Notes: generated from the letters alone by a model not told the origin. A stretch of DNA of 56,943 nucleotides from DASTBU01 sp035711845 (GCA_035711845.1 DASTBU010000028.1:1-56943), one strand, 5' to 3'; shown: positions 18,304 through 27,864, counted from the stretch's first letter. A program made the numbers and translations.

Positions 18304-18819
18304 CTAGTCGACAGCCGGAGGACCACTGGCGGCTGATGAAATCTGGCGGATGGCGCCGAGATGATACGCCAGGTGGACCGTGTTCGAGAGGGCCTCGGTG
18401 AGGTCGAGGCTGTTCCAATCGCGCGGCTCGCCGGATGTTGCGAGCCACGCGCGCGTTTCCGCGGCCAGCGCGGCCCGGCGATCCTTCCACTCCTCGTCGG
18501 TGACCTGCTGGCGGTTCCAGCTCTCCGCCCAGCGTGCCGTGGGCCACGGGTCTTCGCCCCGCGCCCACCGGTTGCGGAGCTCGAACCCGTACCGGAGGTG
18601 TTCGACGTGGGCCGCGACCGATGACCGGCCTCCGGGTCGTGCGCTCGCGGCGTCCGCCGACAGCGCATCGAGCGAGGCAAGAAGGCCCCCATCGCCGCGG
18701 TTGAGCACGAACGCCCCGCTCGGCGCCGGGCCGTCGAGCAGCTCGCCGAGCAGCGCCGTCATCGCATCGCGAAGAGCTCCTTCGAGCGACGGGGTCCCTT
18801 TTCGAGCCGTGGTTGACAT
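18304..18819 (-). CDS. DinB-like family protein
   Basis: A 171-aa helical protein. Histidines at VAAHVEHLRYGFELRNRW and at NTVHLAYHLGAIRQI are spaced as in the DinB/YfiT metal-binding four-helix bundle. The sequence starts at an ATG with a GGAGGG ribosome binding site. Its first 61 bp overlap the 3' end of the arylamine N-acetyltransferase gene in another frame, so the two are translationally close. Catalytic role is unknown; related proteins act as metal-dependent thiol transferases. Confidence 0.82.
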   Translation of the reverse strand: MSTTARKGTPSLEGALRDAMTALLGELLDGPAPSGAFVLNRGDGGLLASLDALSADAASARPGGRSSVAAHVEHLRYGFELRNRWARGEDPWPTARWAESWNRQQVTDEEWKDRRAALAAETRAWLATSGEPRDWNSLDLTEALSNTVHLAYHLGAIRQISSAASGPPAVD

Positions 18820-19661
18820 TCGCCCTCCATTGCGCCGCGCGCGTTGACGATCCGCTCGAGAGCCGAGACGAGCTCCGGGGCATCGGGAAGCGTCAGGAGG
18901 AAGATATCCTCCAGCACGCCCCGCAGATCACATCCGGTCGTCAGCCGGCGTCCCTCCGACACTCCATCCAGATGGTGGACGGTCAGCTCGGCGTTGCGAA
19001 GCGCGTAACGGCGATCCCGCCCCGGGCGCGCGGCCAGGAGCCCGGTCACGAACTGCGACCGCGGGTGATTCGACAGGTACCAGTTGGTGACCTCGTAATC
19101 CGGCAGGAACTGCTCCTGCAGGTCGAACCGGCAGAGGGGTGTCCACCGCTGACGGACGGACGCCTGCACTTCGAACTCCGCACCTCTCTTCAACAACCGG
19201 AACCGCTCGTGCGGGGTCCGCTGCTCGACGTTCGGCTCGAGTCGGAGCGGGGCCGTCAGCGTCAGCCCGCCGAATCCGACGTCGGCGATGTACGCCCTGT
19301 CGTGGAGGTCGACGAGCAGCAGCATGTGATCGCGCGGCGCGATCGCCCCCGCAGGCTGATTCCAGAGCACTCGGGCCGACAGGCCCGCGACCTCGAAGCC
19401 AAGGGCCGTCAGCGCGTGCCCGAACAGCAGGTTCTGCTCGAAGCAGTAGCCTCCGCGCCCCTCACTCACAATCTTCCGGTGGAGCGAGCGGGCGTCGAGG
19501 CGGACGGGCCATCCGAGCAGCGGATCGAGGTTCTCGAACGGGATCGCCTGCGCGTGCGCCAGATGGAGAGCCTCGAGCGTGTCGAGGCTCGCCACGCGAG
19601 CGCCCGAGTAATCGATCCTGTCGAGATACTCGTCGAGGTCGAATCCAGTGGTGGTGGACAT
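18759..19661 (-). CDS. Arylamine N-acetyltransferase
   Basis: A 300-aa enzyme with the complete catalytic triad of the NAT family: Cys73 (RGGYCFEQN), His112 (RDHMLLLV) and Asp127 (ADVGFGG). It transfers an acetyl group from acetyl-CoA to arylamines or hydrazines. The FENLDPLLG and NWYLSNHPRSQF segments are also conserved. The C-terminal 20 residues exceed the usual length and are encoded in the overlap with the DinB-like gene. A heptamer array lies directly upstream of its ATG, so no conventional ribosome binding site is seen. Confidence 0.95.
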   Translation of the reverse strand: MSTTTGFDLDEYLDRIDYSGARVASLDTLEALHLAHAQAIPFENLDPLLGWPVRLDARSLHRKIVSEGRGGYCFEQNLLFGHALTALGFEVAGLSARVLWNQPAGAIAPRDHMLLLVDLHDRAYIADVGFGGLTLTAPLRLEPNVEQRTPHERFRLLKRGAEFEVQASVRQRWTPLCRFDLQEQFLPDYEVTNWYLSNHPRSQFVTGLLAARPGRDRRYALRNAELTVHHLDGVSEGRRLTTGCDLRGVLEDIFLLTLPDAPELVSALERIVNARGAMEGECQPRLEKGPRRSKELFAMR

Positions 19662-19675
19662 CTGTTGGGTACCTT

Positions 19676-19800
19676 ACGTGTCACCTGTCACGTGCGACGT
19701 CCTACGTGCTGGGTGCGACGTGCTGCTTGTCACGTGCGAGGTGCGACGTGCACGTGCGACGTGCTGGGTGCGACGTGCGACGTGCCACGTGCGACGTGCA
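19676..19800. repeat. ACGTGCG heptamer tandem array, about 18 units
   Basis: Eighteen consecutive units, all 7 bp except one of 6 bp, fill almost the whole gap between the RND pump stop and the acetyltransferase start. The consensus is ACGTGCG with variants such as ACGTGCT, GGGTGCG and ACCTGTC. Third-position G and T of the core GTG are nearly invariant. Confidence 0.9.
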
Positions 19801-19811
19801 CTGAACACGGC

Positions 19812-22800
19812 CTACGAGCTACGCGCCGCTTGCCACCCCTCTTCGGTTCCCGCGAATGCCTTGTCCTCCGCCGCCACCGCCGAGCGCCTGCGCGCGACGA
19901 GCATGTAAATCGACGGGACGACGAACAGCGTGAAGAGCGTGCCGATGACCATGCCGCTGACGAGCATGATTCCGATGCTGTTGCGGGCGCCGGCGCCGGG
20001 GCCGGTCGCGATCACCAGCGGGAAATGGCCGACGACTGTGGCTGCCGTCGTCATCAGGATCGGCCGGAGCCTGGTGCCAGCCGCCTCGATGATGGCGTCG
20101 AGCTTGGCGCTCCCGGCCTCCTGGAGATGGTTCGCGAACTCGACGATCAGGATGCCGTTTTTCGAGACCAGCCCCACCAGCGTGATGAGCCCCACCTGGC
20201 TGTAGATGTTCAGCGAGGTGAGCCCGAGAAACGAGAACAGGAGCGCGCCCGAGATGGCCAGGGGCACTGATCCTGCCAGGATGATGAACGGATCGCGGAA
20301 GCTCTCGAACTGCGCCGCCAGCACCAGATAGATCAGCACCGCCGAGAGGAGCACTGTGCCGACGAACTTGCTGCCTTCCGTGCGAAGCTGTCGCGACTCG
20401 CCCGCGTAGTCGATGGTGAATCCTTGCGGGAGAATCGCCCTGGCCTCGTTCTCGAGGAAGCCCAGCGCCATGTCGAGCGGCACCGGGGGCGGGATGACGC
20501 CCTGGATTCGCACGGCGTTGAGCTGCTGAAACTTCTTCAGCTCCCGCGGCTGGGTCGTGATGCGAAGGTCCGCGAACGTCGAAAGCGGGACGAGCCCGTC
20601 GTCGGATCCGGTGATGTAGATCTCCTCCAGCTGATCCGGCGTGAGGCGATCGGCCCGCCGGATCTGGGGGATGACCTTGTAGCTGCGGCCCTGGATGCTG
20701 AACCGGTTCACGTAGTCGCCGCCGAGCATCGTGGACAGGTCCAGCCCCGCCTGGCTCAGGTCGACGCCTTGCGAGCGGAGCTTGTCGCGATCGAAGACGA
20801 CTTCGGCCTGCGGCTGATCGTACTTGAGGTCGACGTCGGCGAAGATGAACATCCCGCTCGCAAACGCCTTCTGCACCAGCTGTCCGGCAATCTCGACCAG
20901 CTGTTCCGGCTCCGCCGCCGAGGCAATCACCAGATCGACGGGGAAGTCGCCGCCGCCCGGCAGCGCCGGCGGCGTGAGCGGGATCGCGCGGATCCCGGGA
21001 ATCTGCGACAGCGGTCCCATCATCTCCAGCAGGAGTTGTTCCGTCGTCTTCGTCCGCTCGCTCCAGGGCTTCGTCACCATGCCCCCGAAGCCGCCGGTCG
21101 GAAACGTCAGCTGAAAGATGCTCTCGGTTTCAGGGAACGTCCGGTAGACCTCCGCCACCTGCTCCGCGAACATCTTCGTCTGGTCGATCGTGGCGTTGGC
21201 GGGCGCCTGGAGTATGGAGAACACCACGCCCTGATCCTCCGAGGGTGCGAGCTCGCGCTGCGAGAACATGTAGAACGGCACCATGAGCGCCGCCACGATG
21301 GCCCAGAGCACGAGGACGACCGGCCGGTACCGCAGGGTACCGGCGAGGCTGCGCGCATACCGCGCGCGCAGACGATCGAACCGTCTGTTGATCCATCCCG
21401 CGAAGCCGCGCTCGGTGTCGCCGGCACGCAGCAGCCGGGAGGCCAACATCGGTGACAGTGTCAGCGCGACCACACCCGACACAATCACCGCGCCCGCGAG
21501 CGTGAAGGCGAACTCCCGGAACAGCGCGCCGGTGAGGCCGCCCTGGATACCCACCGGTGCGTACACGGCCGCCAGCGTGATCGTCATCGCAATGATCGGA
21601 CCGACCAGCTCACGCGCGGCGTCGATGGCCGCCCGGTGTGCTGGTTTTCCCGCATGCAGGTGGCGCTCGATGTTCTCGACCATCACGATCGCGTCGTCCA
21701 CCACGAGCCCCACGGAGAGGACGATCGCGAGCAGGGTGAGCAGGTTGACCGTGAAGCCCGCGGCGAGCATGAGGAACACGGCGCCGACCAGCGAGATCGG
21801 GATGGCTACCACCGGGATAATCACCGCGCGCACCGAGCCGAGGAAGAGAAAGATGACGAGAATGACAATGACCAGCGTTTCGGTCAGCGTCGTGAGCACT
21901 TCGTCGATCGCGTCCTGGATGTACTCGGTCGAGTCGTACGGGACGCCGACCTTCATCCCCGCCGGCACCTGCGCTTGAATCCCCGGGAGCGTTTCGCGCA
22001 CCTGACGAATCACGTCGAGGGAATTGGCGGTGGGCAGCACCCACATGCCCATGAAAACCGCGGTCTCTCCGTTGAAGCGGACGTCCTCCTCGTAGTTCTC
22101 GGCGCCGAGCACGACGTCGGCGATGTCGCCCAGGCGAACGACCACGCCGTTCTGTTCCTTGACGACGAGCTGGCGGAACTCCTCCGGGGTCTGGAGATCG
22201 GTGTTGGCGACGAGGTTCACCGACACCATGGATCCCTTCGTCCGTCCCAGCGCGGACAGGTAGTTGTTCCGCGTCAGCGCCTCCCGCACGGCGGAGGGAG
22301 AGATCCCGTGCGCCGCCATCATGGCCGGCTTCAGCCAGATTCGCATCGCGAACGTGCGGTCACCGAGGATGTCGGCGCGCTGGACCCCGCTGATCGCGCT
22401 GAGCCTCGGCTGCACCACCCGTGTCAGGTAATCGGTGATCTGGTTCTGATCGAGATCCGCCGACGAGAAGCCGAGGTACATCGCGGCGAACTGATCGTCG
22501 GCCGTCTCGAGCTGGATGATCGGCGCTTCGGCTTCTGGTGGCAGATCGTTGCGCACCTGCGCCACCTTCGACTGAACCTGCGTCAGCGCGGCGTTGGTGT
22601 CGAAGTTGAGCTTCAGGTGGATCGTGATCGTGCTCAGGCCCTGCGCGCTGGACGATTCCATGTAGTCGATGCCGTCGGCGCTGGCAATCACGCGCTCGAG
22701 CGGCGTCGTGATGAACCCGCGAACCAGATCCGCGCTGGCGCCGACGTACGCCGTCGAGACCCGCACCACCGCGATGTCGCTGCGGGGGTACTGCCTGACG

Positions 22801-22898
22801 CTCAGCGCCCGTATGGACTGCAGGCCCGCGATCAGGATGACCAGGTTGACGACGATCGCGAGGACCGGGCGCTTGACGAAAAGATCCGTGAACCGCAT
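19812..22898 (-). CDS. RND efflux pump inner-membrane transporter (HAE-1, MexB/MdtC-like)
   Basis: A 1028-aa AcrB-type transporter. It opens with FTDLFVKRPVLAIVVNLVIL, has the twin acidic pair in transmembrane helix 4 (VGLVVDDAIVMVENIERHLH) that relays protons, two large periplasmic porter domains, and the second-half GLTSLNIYSQVGLITLVGLV plus ATVVGHFPLVIATGPGAGAR blocks. It should export hydrophobic or amphiphilic compounds in a tripartite pump. Its ATG overlaps the stop of the adaptor gene by one base, showing translational coupling. No outer-membrane factor gene is linked. Confidence 0.97.
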   Translation of the reverse strand: MRFTDLFVKRPVLAIVVNLVILIAGLQSIRALSVRQYPRSDIAVVRVSTAYVGASADLVRGFITTPLERVIASADGIDYMESSSAQGLSTITIHLKLNFDTNAALTQVQSKVAQVRNDLPPEAEAPIIQLETADDQFAAMYLGFSSADLDQNQITDYLTRVVQPRLSAISGVQRADILGDRTFAMRIWLKPAMMAAHGISPSAVREALTRNNYLSALGRTKGSMVSVNLVANTDLQTPEEFRQLVVKEQNGVVVRLGDIADVVLGAENYEEDVRFNGETAVFMGMWVLPTANSLDVIRQVRETLPGIQAQVPAGMKVGVPYDSTEYIQDAIDEVLTTLTETLVIVILVIFLFLGSVRAVIIPVVAIPISLVGAVFLMLAAGFTVNLLTLLAIVLSVGLVVDDAIVMVENIERHLHAGKPAHRAAIDAARELVGPIIAMTITLAAVYAPVGIQGGLTGALFREFAFTLAGAVIVSGVVALTLSPMLASRLLRAGDTERGFAGWINRRFDRLRARYARSLAGTLRYRPVVLVLWAIVAALMVPFYMFSQRELAPSEDQGVVFSILQAPANATIDQTKMFAEQVAEVYRTFPETESIFQLTFPTGGFGGMVTKPWSERTKTTEQLLLEMMGPLSQIPGIRAIPLTPPALPGGGDFPVDLVIASAAEPEQLVEIAGQLVQKAFASGMFIFADVDLKYDQPQAEVVFDRDKLRSQGVDLSQAGLDLSTMLGGDYVNRFSIQGRSYKVIPQIRRADRLTPDQLEEIYITGSDDGLVPLSTFADLRITTQPRELKKFQQLNAVRIQGVIPPPVPLDMALGFLENEARAILPQGFTIDYAGESRQLRTEGSKFVGTVLLSAVLIYLVLAAQFESFRDPFIILAGSVPLAISGALLFSFLGLTSLNIYSQVGLITLVGLVSKNGILIVEFANHLQEAGSAKLDAIIEAAGTRLRPILMTTAATVVGHFPLVIATGPGAGARNSIGIMLVSGMVIGTLFTLFVVPSIYMLVARRRSAVAAEDKAFAGTEEGWQAARSS

Positions 22899-24025
22899 CA
22901 GCTGTCCTCGGGGCGTGGTCTGGCGCTGTTTGCCGGCTTCACCGTGTTGTCGACGACCACGGCCGCGCCGTTGCGAAGCTTGAAGACGCCAGACGTGACG
23001 ACCTCGTCACCGGCCTTGACGCCCGAGACGACGGCCACCTGATCGCCCCTGGCGCCGTCGAGCTTGACGAACTGCTGTCGCACGCCGCGGTACGACTCGC
23101 CGTTGGCGCCCTCGAAATCCGAAACCACGAACACCGAGTCGCCGAACGGCGCGTAGCTGATGGCGGTTGCCGGCAGCGCGACGACCGATCGGCTCGACCC
23201 GACGATGAGCTCCGCCTGAACGAACATCCCCGGCCGCAGCCGCCCGCCCGGGTTGGCGAGCGTGGCCTGCGCCTGCACGTTGCGGGTCGCCTCGTTCACG
23301 ACCGCGTCGATGGCCGTGATAGGTCCTGCGAACGCCTGTCCGGCGACGTCAGTCGCCGTGATGCGGACCTCGCCGCCCTTCTGCAGCTGTCCCGCGGCCT
23401 GCTGCGGCACGCCGAAGTTCACATAGATCGGGTTCAGCGACTGCAGGAGCACCACGGGATCTCCGGCGGCGAGGTACTGTCCGAGGTTGACCTGCCGGAT
23501 GCCCAGCACCCCCGAGAACGGGGCGCGGATCGTCTTGCGTTCGATCGCCGCCCGGATTTCGCCGGCTTGCGCGTCGGTCTGCTTGTGCTCCGCCATCGCG
23601 CGGTCGTATTCGGCCCGCGAGATCACGCGCTCGTCGAGCAGGCCCCTCATCCTGTCGAAGTTGAGGCCAGCCAGCTCGCGCTGCGCCTCGACCGCCGCGA
23701 GCTGCGCGCGCTCCTGACGCGTGTCGAGCTGCACCAGAACCTCGCCCCGGCGGACCGACTCGCCGGACTCGAACGCGATGCGCTCGACGGTCCCCGGCAG
23801 GTCCGCGCTCACCGTGACTCCCTGGACCGCGGCGAGCGTGCCGATCGCGGCCAAAGTCGTCGGCCAGCTTTCCTGTGCCGCCACGATCGTCGTCACGGCC
23901 TCTGGCGGTGGTTGAAAGCCCGCCGCCTCGCCGGCGGCGGCCTGGAACTGCCGGACCTTCAGAAACCCGAGGGCTCCGATGACGAGCGCGGTCATCGTCA
24001 GCATCAGAATCATCCGTTTCGCCAT
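22898..24025 (-). CDS. RND efflux periplasmic adaptor (membrane fusion protein)
   Basis: A 375-aa protein with one N-terminal helix (ILMLTMTALVIGALGFLKV), a lipoyl-like half (GTVERIAFESGESVRRGEVL), a helical hairpin (ERAQLAAVEAQRELAGLNFD), a second lipoyl half (IRAPFSGVLGIRQVNLGQYL) and a beta-barrel domain. It links the pump to an outer-membrane channel. The ATG at 24025 has a GAGGAG ribosome binding site; the longer frame to 24073 adds no credible signal. It is the first gene of the two-gene operon. Confidence 0.95.
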   Translation of the reverse strand: MAKRMILMLTMTALVIGALGFLKVRQFQAAAGEAAGFQPPPEAVTTIVAAQESWPTTLAAIGTLAAVQGVTVSADLPGTVERIAFESGESVRRGEVLVQLDTRQERAQLAAVEAQRELAGLNFDRMRGLLDERVISRAEYDRAMAEHKQTDAQAGEIRAAIERKTIRAPFSGVLGIRQVNLGQYLAAGDPVVLLQSLNPIYVNFGVPQQAAGQLQKGGEVRITATDVAGQAFAGPITAIDAVVNEATRNVQAQATLANPGGRLRPGMFVQAELIVGSSRSVVALPATAISYAPFGDSVFVVSDFEGANGESYRGVRQQFVKLDGARGDQVAVVSGVKAGDEVVTSGVFKLRNGAAVVVDNTVKPANSARPRPEDS

Positions 24026-24676
24026 AACTCCTCTACGTTCACAACAGTTGCGCGTAACCAGCGTGCAACTCAACTACGTCCGAGGCAGATGCCAATCGGC
24101 GGCTGGTTCGCATCACCGGAGCATCCATGTGTCGCCCTGTAGTAATGACGAACGAGGTCGTCCGATTTCGACACCCAATCGAGAATGTGACGGCTGGAGT
24201 TCGAAACGCTGAAGAGGTGGAGCTCGGAGGGGCCAGCCCGACGATCATCAGCCTGCGGTCCACGCCGCTGGTTCTCAACGCTTTGACGCAGCGCCAACCC
24301 GCGCCGTTCCGCAGTCGGATGCCCTGCTCCGGCTGGCGCTCCAGTCGTTGGCAGGACGTTCGGCGCAGGATCGAGCACATACCTGTGGCCGATGTGGAGA
24401 TGGGCCGATCAGGCAAGGCTGAACTTGGAAGGCTGAAGTTGGAAGGCTGAAGTTGGAAGCTGAAGTTGGATGGCTGGTGCCTGAGCCGGATGTCGGAGGT
24501 TTTTCGAGAAGCTCGGTGTGACGGCCGGACCGAGGCGATCAAGGTTGCACGGCTGTCATCGGGGCTGGCCGCCGGGACGGTTCGCGCTCCGACTGAGCTG
24601 TTCCCCTCAAGCTGAACACACCGCCGCAGTCCCCCCCAACCTTTTGCACGCGTGTGTCGTCCAATCAGCCAGGCTC
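24026..24676. other. Long non-coding gap without recognisable gene
   Basis: This 651-bp stretch separates the divergent efflux and PadR/ADOP operons. The open frames in it match no protein I know. It holds one heptamer array (24413-24481). GC content is somewhat lower than in the neighbouring genes. The left end should carry the promoter of the efflux operon, but no clear consensus was found. Confidence 0.6.
24413..24481. repeat. Heptamer array, alternating TGAAGTT and GGAAGGC
   Basis: Alternating heptamers TGAAGTT and GGAAGGC run for about nine to ten units, with one 6-bp unit (GGAAGC). The two-heptamer unit of 14 bp is nearly the same as in the array after nosZ 15.7 kb away, which suggests a common origin. 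Confidence 0.88.
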
Positions 24677-24700
24677 AGGTATCCTATATGATGGATACCT
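24677..24700. promoter_or_regulatory. Perfect inverted repeat, likely PadR operator
   Basis: AGGTATCC (24677-24684) and GGATACCT (24693-24700) are perfect 8-bp arms around TATATGAT, which itself resembles a -10 element. The palindrome ends 4 bp before the first candidate PadR start, so PadR binding here would block its own transcription. This is inferred from position and symmetry. Confidence 0.65.
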
Positions 24701-24704
24701 TCAT

Positions 24705-25058
24705 ATGACGCGCGCGCCCTTGACCAACGCCATGGCCTCCGCCAAGAAGGGGAGCGCCGACCTGCTGATCCTTGCGCTGGTGGACGAAAAGCCACTGCAC
24801 GGATACGACATTGCCAGGCTCATCGAGGCGAGGTCGGGCGGCGCGCTGCGGTTCACCCTGGCCTCGTTGTACGAAACGCTCTACCGCCTGGAGGATGCGG
24901 GCCATATCCGCGGCCGGTGGGTGGAACGTGCCGGGCAGCGCCGGCGCCGGTATTACCGAATTACGGAAGCGGGCCGCAGAATCCTCGCCGCCCGGCGACA
25001 GGACTGGGCCAGGTTCATCGCTGCGCTGACCGAGGTGGCCGGCGTGAAACCCGCGTGA
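24705..25058 (+). CDS. PadR-family transcriptional regulator
   Basis: A winged-helix regulator (117 aa from the ATG at 24705, or 108 aa from the ATG at 24732). KGSADLLILALVDEKPLHGYDIAR is the PadR signature; FTLASLYETLYRLEDAGHIRG and GQRRRRYYRITEAGRRIL complete the wing. No strong ribosome binding site is seen for either start, so a leaderless or near-leaderless message is possible. The stop is 9 bp before the ADOP permease start, making the pair an operon. Confidence 0.93.
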   Translation: MTRAPLTNAMASAKKGSADLLILALVDEKPLHGYDIARLIEARSGGALRFTLASLYETLYRLEDAGHIRGRWVERAGQRRRRYYRITEAGRRILAARRQDWARFIAALTEVAGVKPA

Positions 25059-25067
25059 GGGCGTCGC

Positions 25068-27857
25068 ATGAAGCGGGACACGCGAGTAACAGCCCGGGAC
25101 TCGGCCCCCGTGCCCTGCTGGCGACATCTTGTCGCCCAGCACGCGCGGCGGGCGGGCGCCGACCTGCCGCCCGCGACCGTTGAAGAGCTCGCCTTGCACC
25201 TCGAGGACATCCATGCTGCTGTGCTCGAGGAAGGCGGCAGCGTCGTCGAGGCGCGAGCTCGCACGATGCAGGCGCTCGAGGAATCCACGCTGTCGGTCCT
25301 GCGGCGCCATGCGCGGCGCTCGCAGCGTCCACACGCTCGCGAGGCCGACGACACCGCGCGGGCGGCCGAAGAAAGGAGCCTGCACGTGTCCAGTGCGATC
25401 CGGACCGCCCTCCGACAATTCCGTCACCATCCGGGCTTTGCGGCTGTTGTCGTGCTCGTGCTCGGCATCGGGACGGCCGCGGCGGCAACGGTGTTTTCCG
25501 TGGTGGATTCCGTCGTGCTGCGGCCGCTGCCGTACCGGCTCCCCGACCGCCTCGTCACGCTGTGGGATACGAACTCCGAGAAAGGGCTCGCCCACGACCC
25601 CATCTCGCCGGTGAACTTCATGGATTACCGGGCGCTGCCGGTCTTCGAGAGCGCCGCGGCCTGGTGGCGGCCCAGCCTGAACCTGATTGACCCGGGCCTC
25701 GATCCGGTTCGCGTGAATGCGATCGAGACGAGCGGCAACCTCTTCGAGGTGCTCGGTGTCGGCCCGCAGGTCGGCGCCGGGTTTCCCGTGGGTGGCCCGC
25801 TCTTCGTTCGCAACCAGCCGACGATCGTCATCAGCCATCGGCTCTGGCGAACGCGCTACAGCGCGGACCCCTCGATCGTAGGCCGCCAGCTGAATCTGGA
25901 CGGGACCGCCCACACCGTTGCCGGCGTGATGCCCGCGGGCTTCCACTATCCCGACGACATCGATGTGTGGCAGCTGCTGCGGTGGGATCTCACAGAGCAC
26001 AGCCGCGCCGCCCACTTCATGGAGGCCGTCGCGAGGCTCGCCGAGGGGGCCACGCTCTGGCAGGCGCAGAGCGCCGTGGACGCCCTGGGGCTGCGGCTCC
26101 AGGAGCAGTTCGCGAGCACCAATCGCGGGTGGGGCACGCGGCTGATACCGCTGCTCGATGAGCAGCTGGGCTACTATCGCCCGGCGCTGATGGTGCTCTT
26201 CGGCGCGGTTGCGCTGCTCCTGCTCATCGGATGCCTCAACGTGGCGTCGCTCCTCCTCACGCGAGCACTTTCTCGCGAGCGCGAGATGGCCGTGCGCATC
26301 GCCGTGGGCGCCTCGCCGCGCCAGCTCGTCGCGCAGTTGTTCGCTGAGAGTCTCGTCCTCTCCGCCGCCGGCGCGGCGCTCGGGATTGCGGCTGCGGCAA
26401 TGCTGCTTCCGATCCTGGTCAACATCATGCCGGTTTCAATTCCCAGGCTCGAAGAGGCCGGCGTAAACCTCCGCGCGCTCGGTTTCGGCCTGATGGTTCT
26501 CGTTGCCACGACCACCTTCTTCGGGCTGCTGCCGGCGCTGCTGTTCCTGAAACGGCAGGTCACCACGGAATTGAAGACGGGCGAGCGCGGAAGCTCGCGC
26601 GGGCCGCGCCGGATCTACTCGATTCTCGTGGCCGGCGAGGTCGCGCTCGCGTGCGCGCTGCTCGTCAGCTCGACGTTGCTCGTGCGGACCGTCAACCGGA
26701 TGACGAGTACGCCGACCGGTGTTGACGCCGATGACGTGCTCACGGCAAGCGTGCAGCTGCCGAACGGCGCGTACAACAGATGGCGGATCGTGTCGGATAC
26801 GCACGCGGCGATCATCGATCAGATCCGACGGCACCCCGGCGTCGTGGCGGCCGGCGGCGGTAACTTCCTTCCCCTCGAGGTCGGATGGCGTGTGCCGTTT
26901 GGCATGCTCGGCGAGCCCGGGCCGGCGCGGCCGGAGGAGGCCCCGCAGGCGCAGATTCATAGCGTGAGCGAGGGCTATTTCGAATCGCTTGGCGTCTCGA
27001 TGGCCAGCGGCCGATCGTTCACGAATCTGGATACTCCAGATGCGACGCCGGTCGTCGTCGTCAACGAACGCTTCGTCCGGCAATATCTGGCGAAAGGCCC
27101 GGCCGTCGGTCAGGTGCTGCTCATCACCGCCACGAACATCGGCCCGCTCGGGGCAAATCTCTTCCGATTGCGTCCACCGCGGCCCGCCGGGACCCCGCCG
27201 CCTCCGCCCCTGCCGCCGACCCGCTTCGAAATCGTCGGGATCGTTCGCGACGTCCGTAATGCCCCGCTCGGTCAGGAGGTCGAGCCAGCCATCTACTTCA
27301 CGACGAGGCAGTTCCCGTTCCAGGAGCTGTTCCTGACGATCCGCGCCGTTGATCGCGCCAGCGCGCTGAGCGCCCTGCAGCGCGGGCTCGAGGCCGCGGC
27401 GCCCGGCGTGCCGTACGGCACACCTCAGACGTGGGGTGGGCGATTCGCGAAGCGCACAGCGGAACCGCGTCTGCTGATGACGGTCCTCACGGCGTTCGCC
27501 GCCCTGGCCGCGCTGCTCGCGGCGCTCGGGATCTACGGTCTGTTCTCCTGGTCGGTGGCGCTCAGGCAGCGCGAGCTGGCGATCCGCCTCACGCTCGGCG
27601 CATCGCCGGCAAGCGTCGGCAGGCTCGTCCTCGGCCAGAGCGTCCTGCTCATCGCAGCTGGCCTCGTCGCCGGGATACTCCTGATCCGCGGCGCCGAAGG
27701 CGCGCTCGCCAGCGTGGTGTTCGAGGTTTCGCCGACCGATCCCGGAGCCGCCGCCATCGCCAGCGGTCTCCTTCTCGTCGCGGCGCTCGCAGCCTGCATC
27801 CCGCCTGCGCTCCGCGCGATGCGGGTGGATCCGGTCGAAGGCCTGCGCGCGGAGTGA
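25068..27857 (+). CDS. ADOP-family ABC transporter permease
   Basis: A 929-aa protein. A hydrophilic N-terminal domain of about 105 residues with a short permease-linked helical module precedes the first helix (FAAVVVLVLGIGTAAAATVF). Then come a MacB-type periplasmic domain (with NQPTIVISHRLWRTRY and VAGVMPAGFHYPDD), an FtsX core (LLLIGCLNVASLLLTRALSR), a second MacB domain and a C-terminal FtsX core (LRQRELAIRLTLGASPASVG). It ends in the usual VDPVEGLRAE. A proline-rich loop (PPRPAGTPPPPPLPPTR) in the second periplasmic domain is unusual. No ATPase gene is linked. Confidence 0.95.
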   Translation: MKRDTRVTARDSAPVPCWRHLVAQHARRAGADLPPATVEELALHLEDIHAAVLEEGGSVVEARARTMQALEESTLSVLRRHARRSQRPHAREADDTARAAEERSLHVSSAIRTALRQFRHHPGFAAVVVLVLGIGTAAAATVFSVVDSVVLRPLPYRLPDRLVTLWDTNSEKGLAHDPISPVNFMDYRALPVFESAAAWWRPSLNLIDPGLDPVRVNAIETSGNLFEVLGVGPQVGAGFPVGGPLFVRNQPTIVISHRLWRTRYSADPSIVGRQLNLDGTAHTVAGVMPAGFHYPDDIDVWQLLRWDLTEHSRAAHFMEAVARLAEGATLWQAQSAVDALGLRLQEQFASTNRGWGTRLIPLLDEQLGYYRPALMVLFGAVALLLLIGCLNVASLLLTRALSREREMAVRIAVGASPRQLVAQLFAESLVLSAAGAALGIAAAAMLLPILVNIMPVSIPRLEEAGVNLRALGFGLMVLVATTTFFGLLPALLFLKRQVTTELKTGERGSSRGPRRIYSILVAGEVALACALLVSSTLLVRTVNRMTSTPTGVDADDVLTASVQLPNGAYNRWRIVSDTHAAIIDQIRRHPGVVAAGGGNFLPLEVGWRVPFGMLGEPGPARPEEAPQAQIHSVSEGYFESLGVSMASGRSFTNLDTPDATPVVVVNERFVRQYLAKGPAVGQVLLITATNIGPLGANLFRLRPPRPAGTPPPPPLPPTRFEIVGIVRDVRNAPLGQEVEPAIYFTTRQFPFQELFLTIRAVDRASALSALQRGLEAAAPGVPYGTPQTWGGRFAKRTAEPRLLMTVLTAFAALAALLAALGIYGLFSWSVALRQRELAIRLTLGASPASVGRLVLGQSVLLIAAGLVAGILLIRGAEGALASVVFEVSPTDPGAAAIASGLLLVAALAACIPPALRAMRVDPVEGLRAE

Positions 27858-27864
27858 GGCCAGC

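Noticed and set aside
19676..19800. Possible CRISPR array
   Set aside because: Units are 7 bp and directly adjacent, without spacers, and no cas gene is present in the window.
24039..24542. Minus-strand open frame of 167 codons in the long gap before the PadR gene
   Set aside because: Its first part is translated heptamer array, the rest matches nothing I know, and there is no ribosome binding site.
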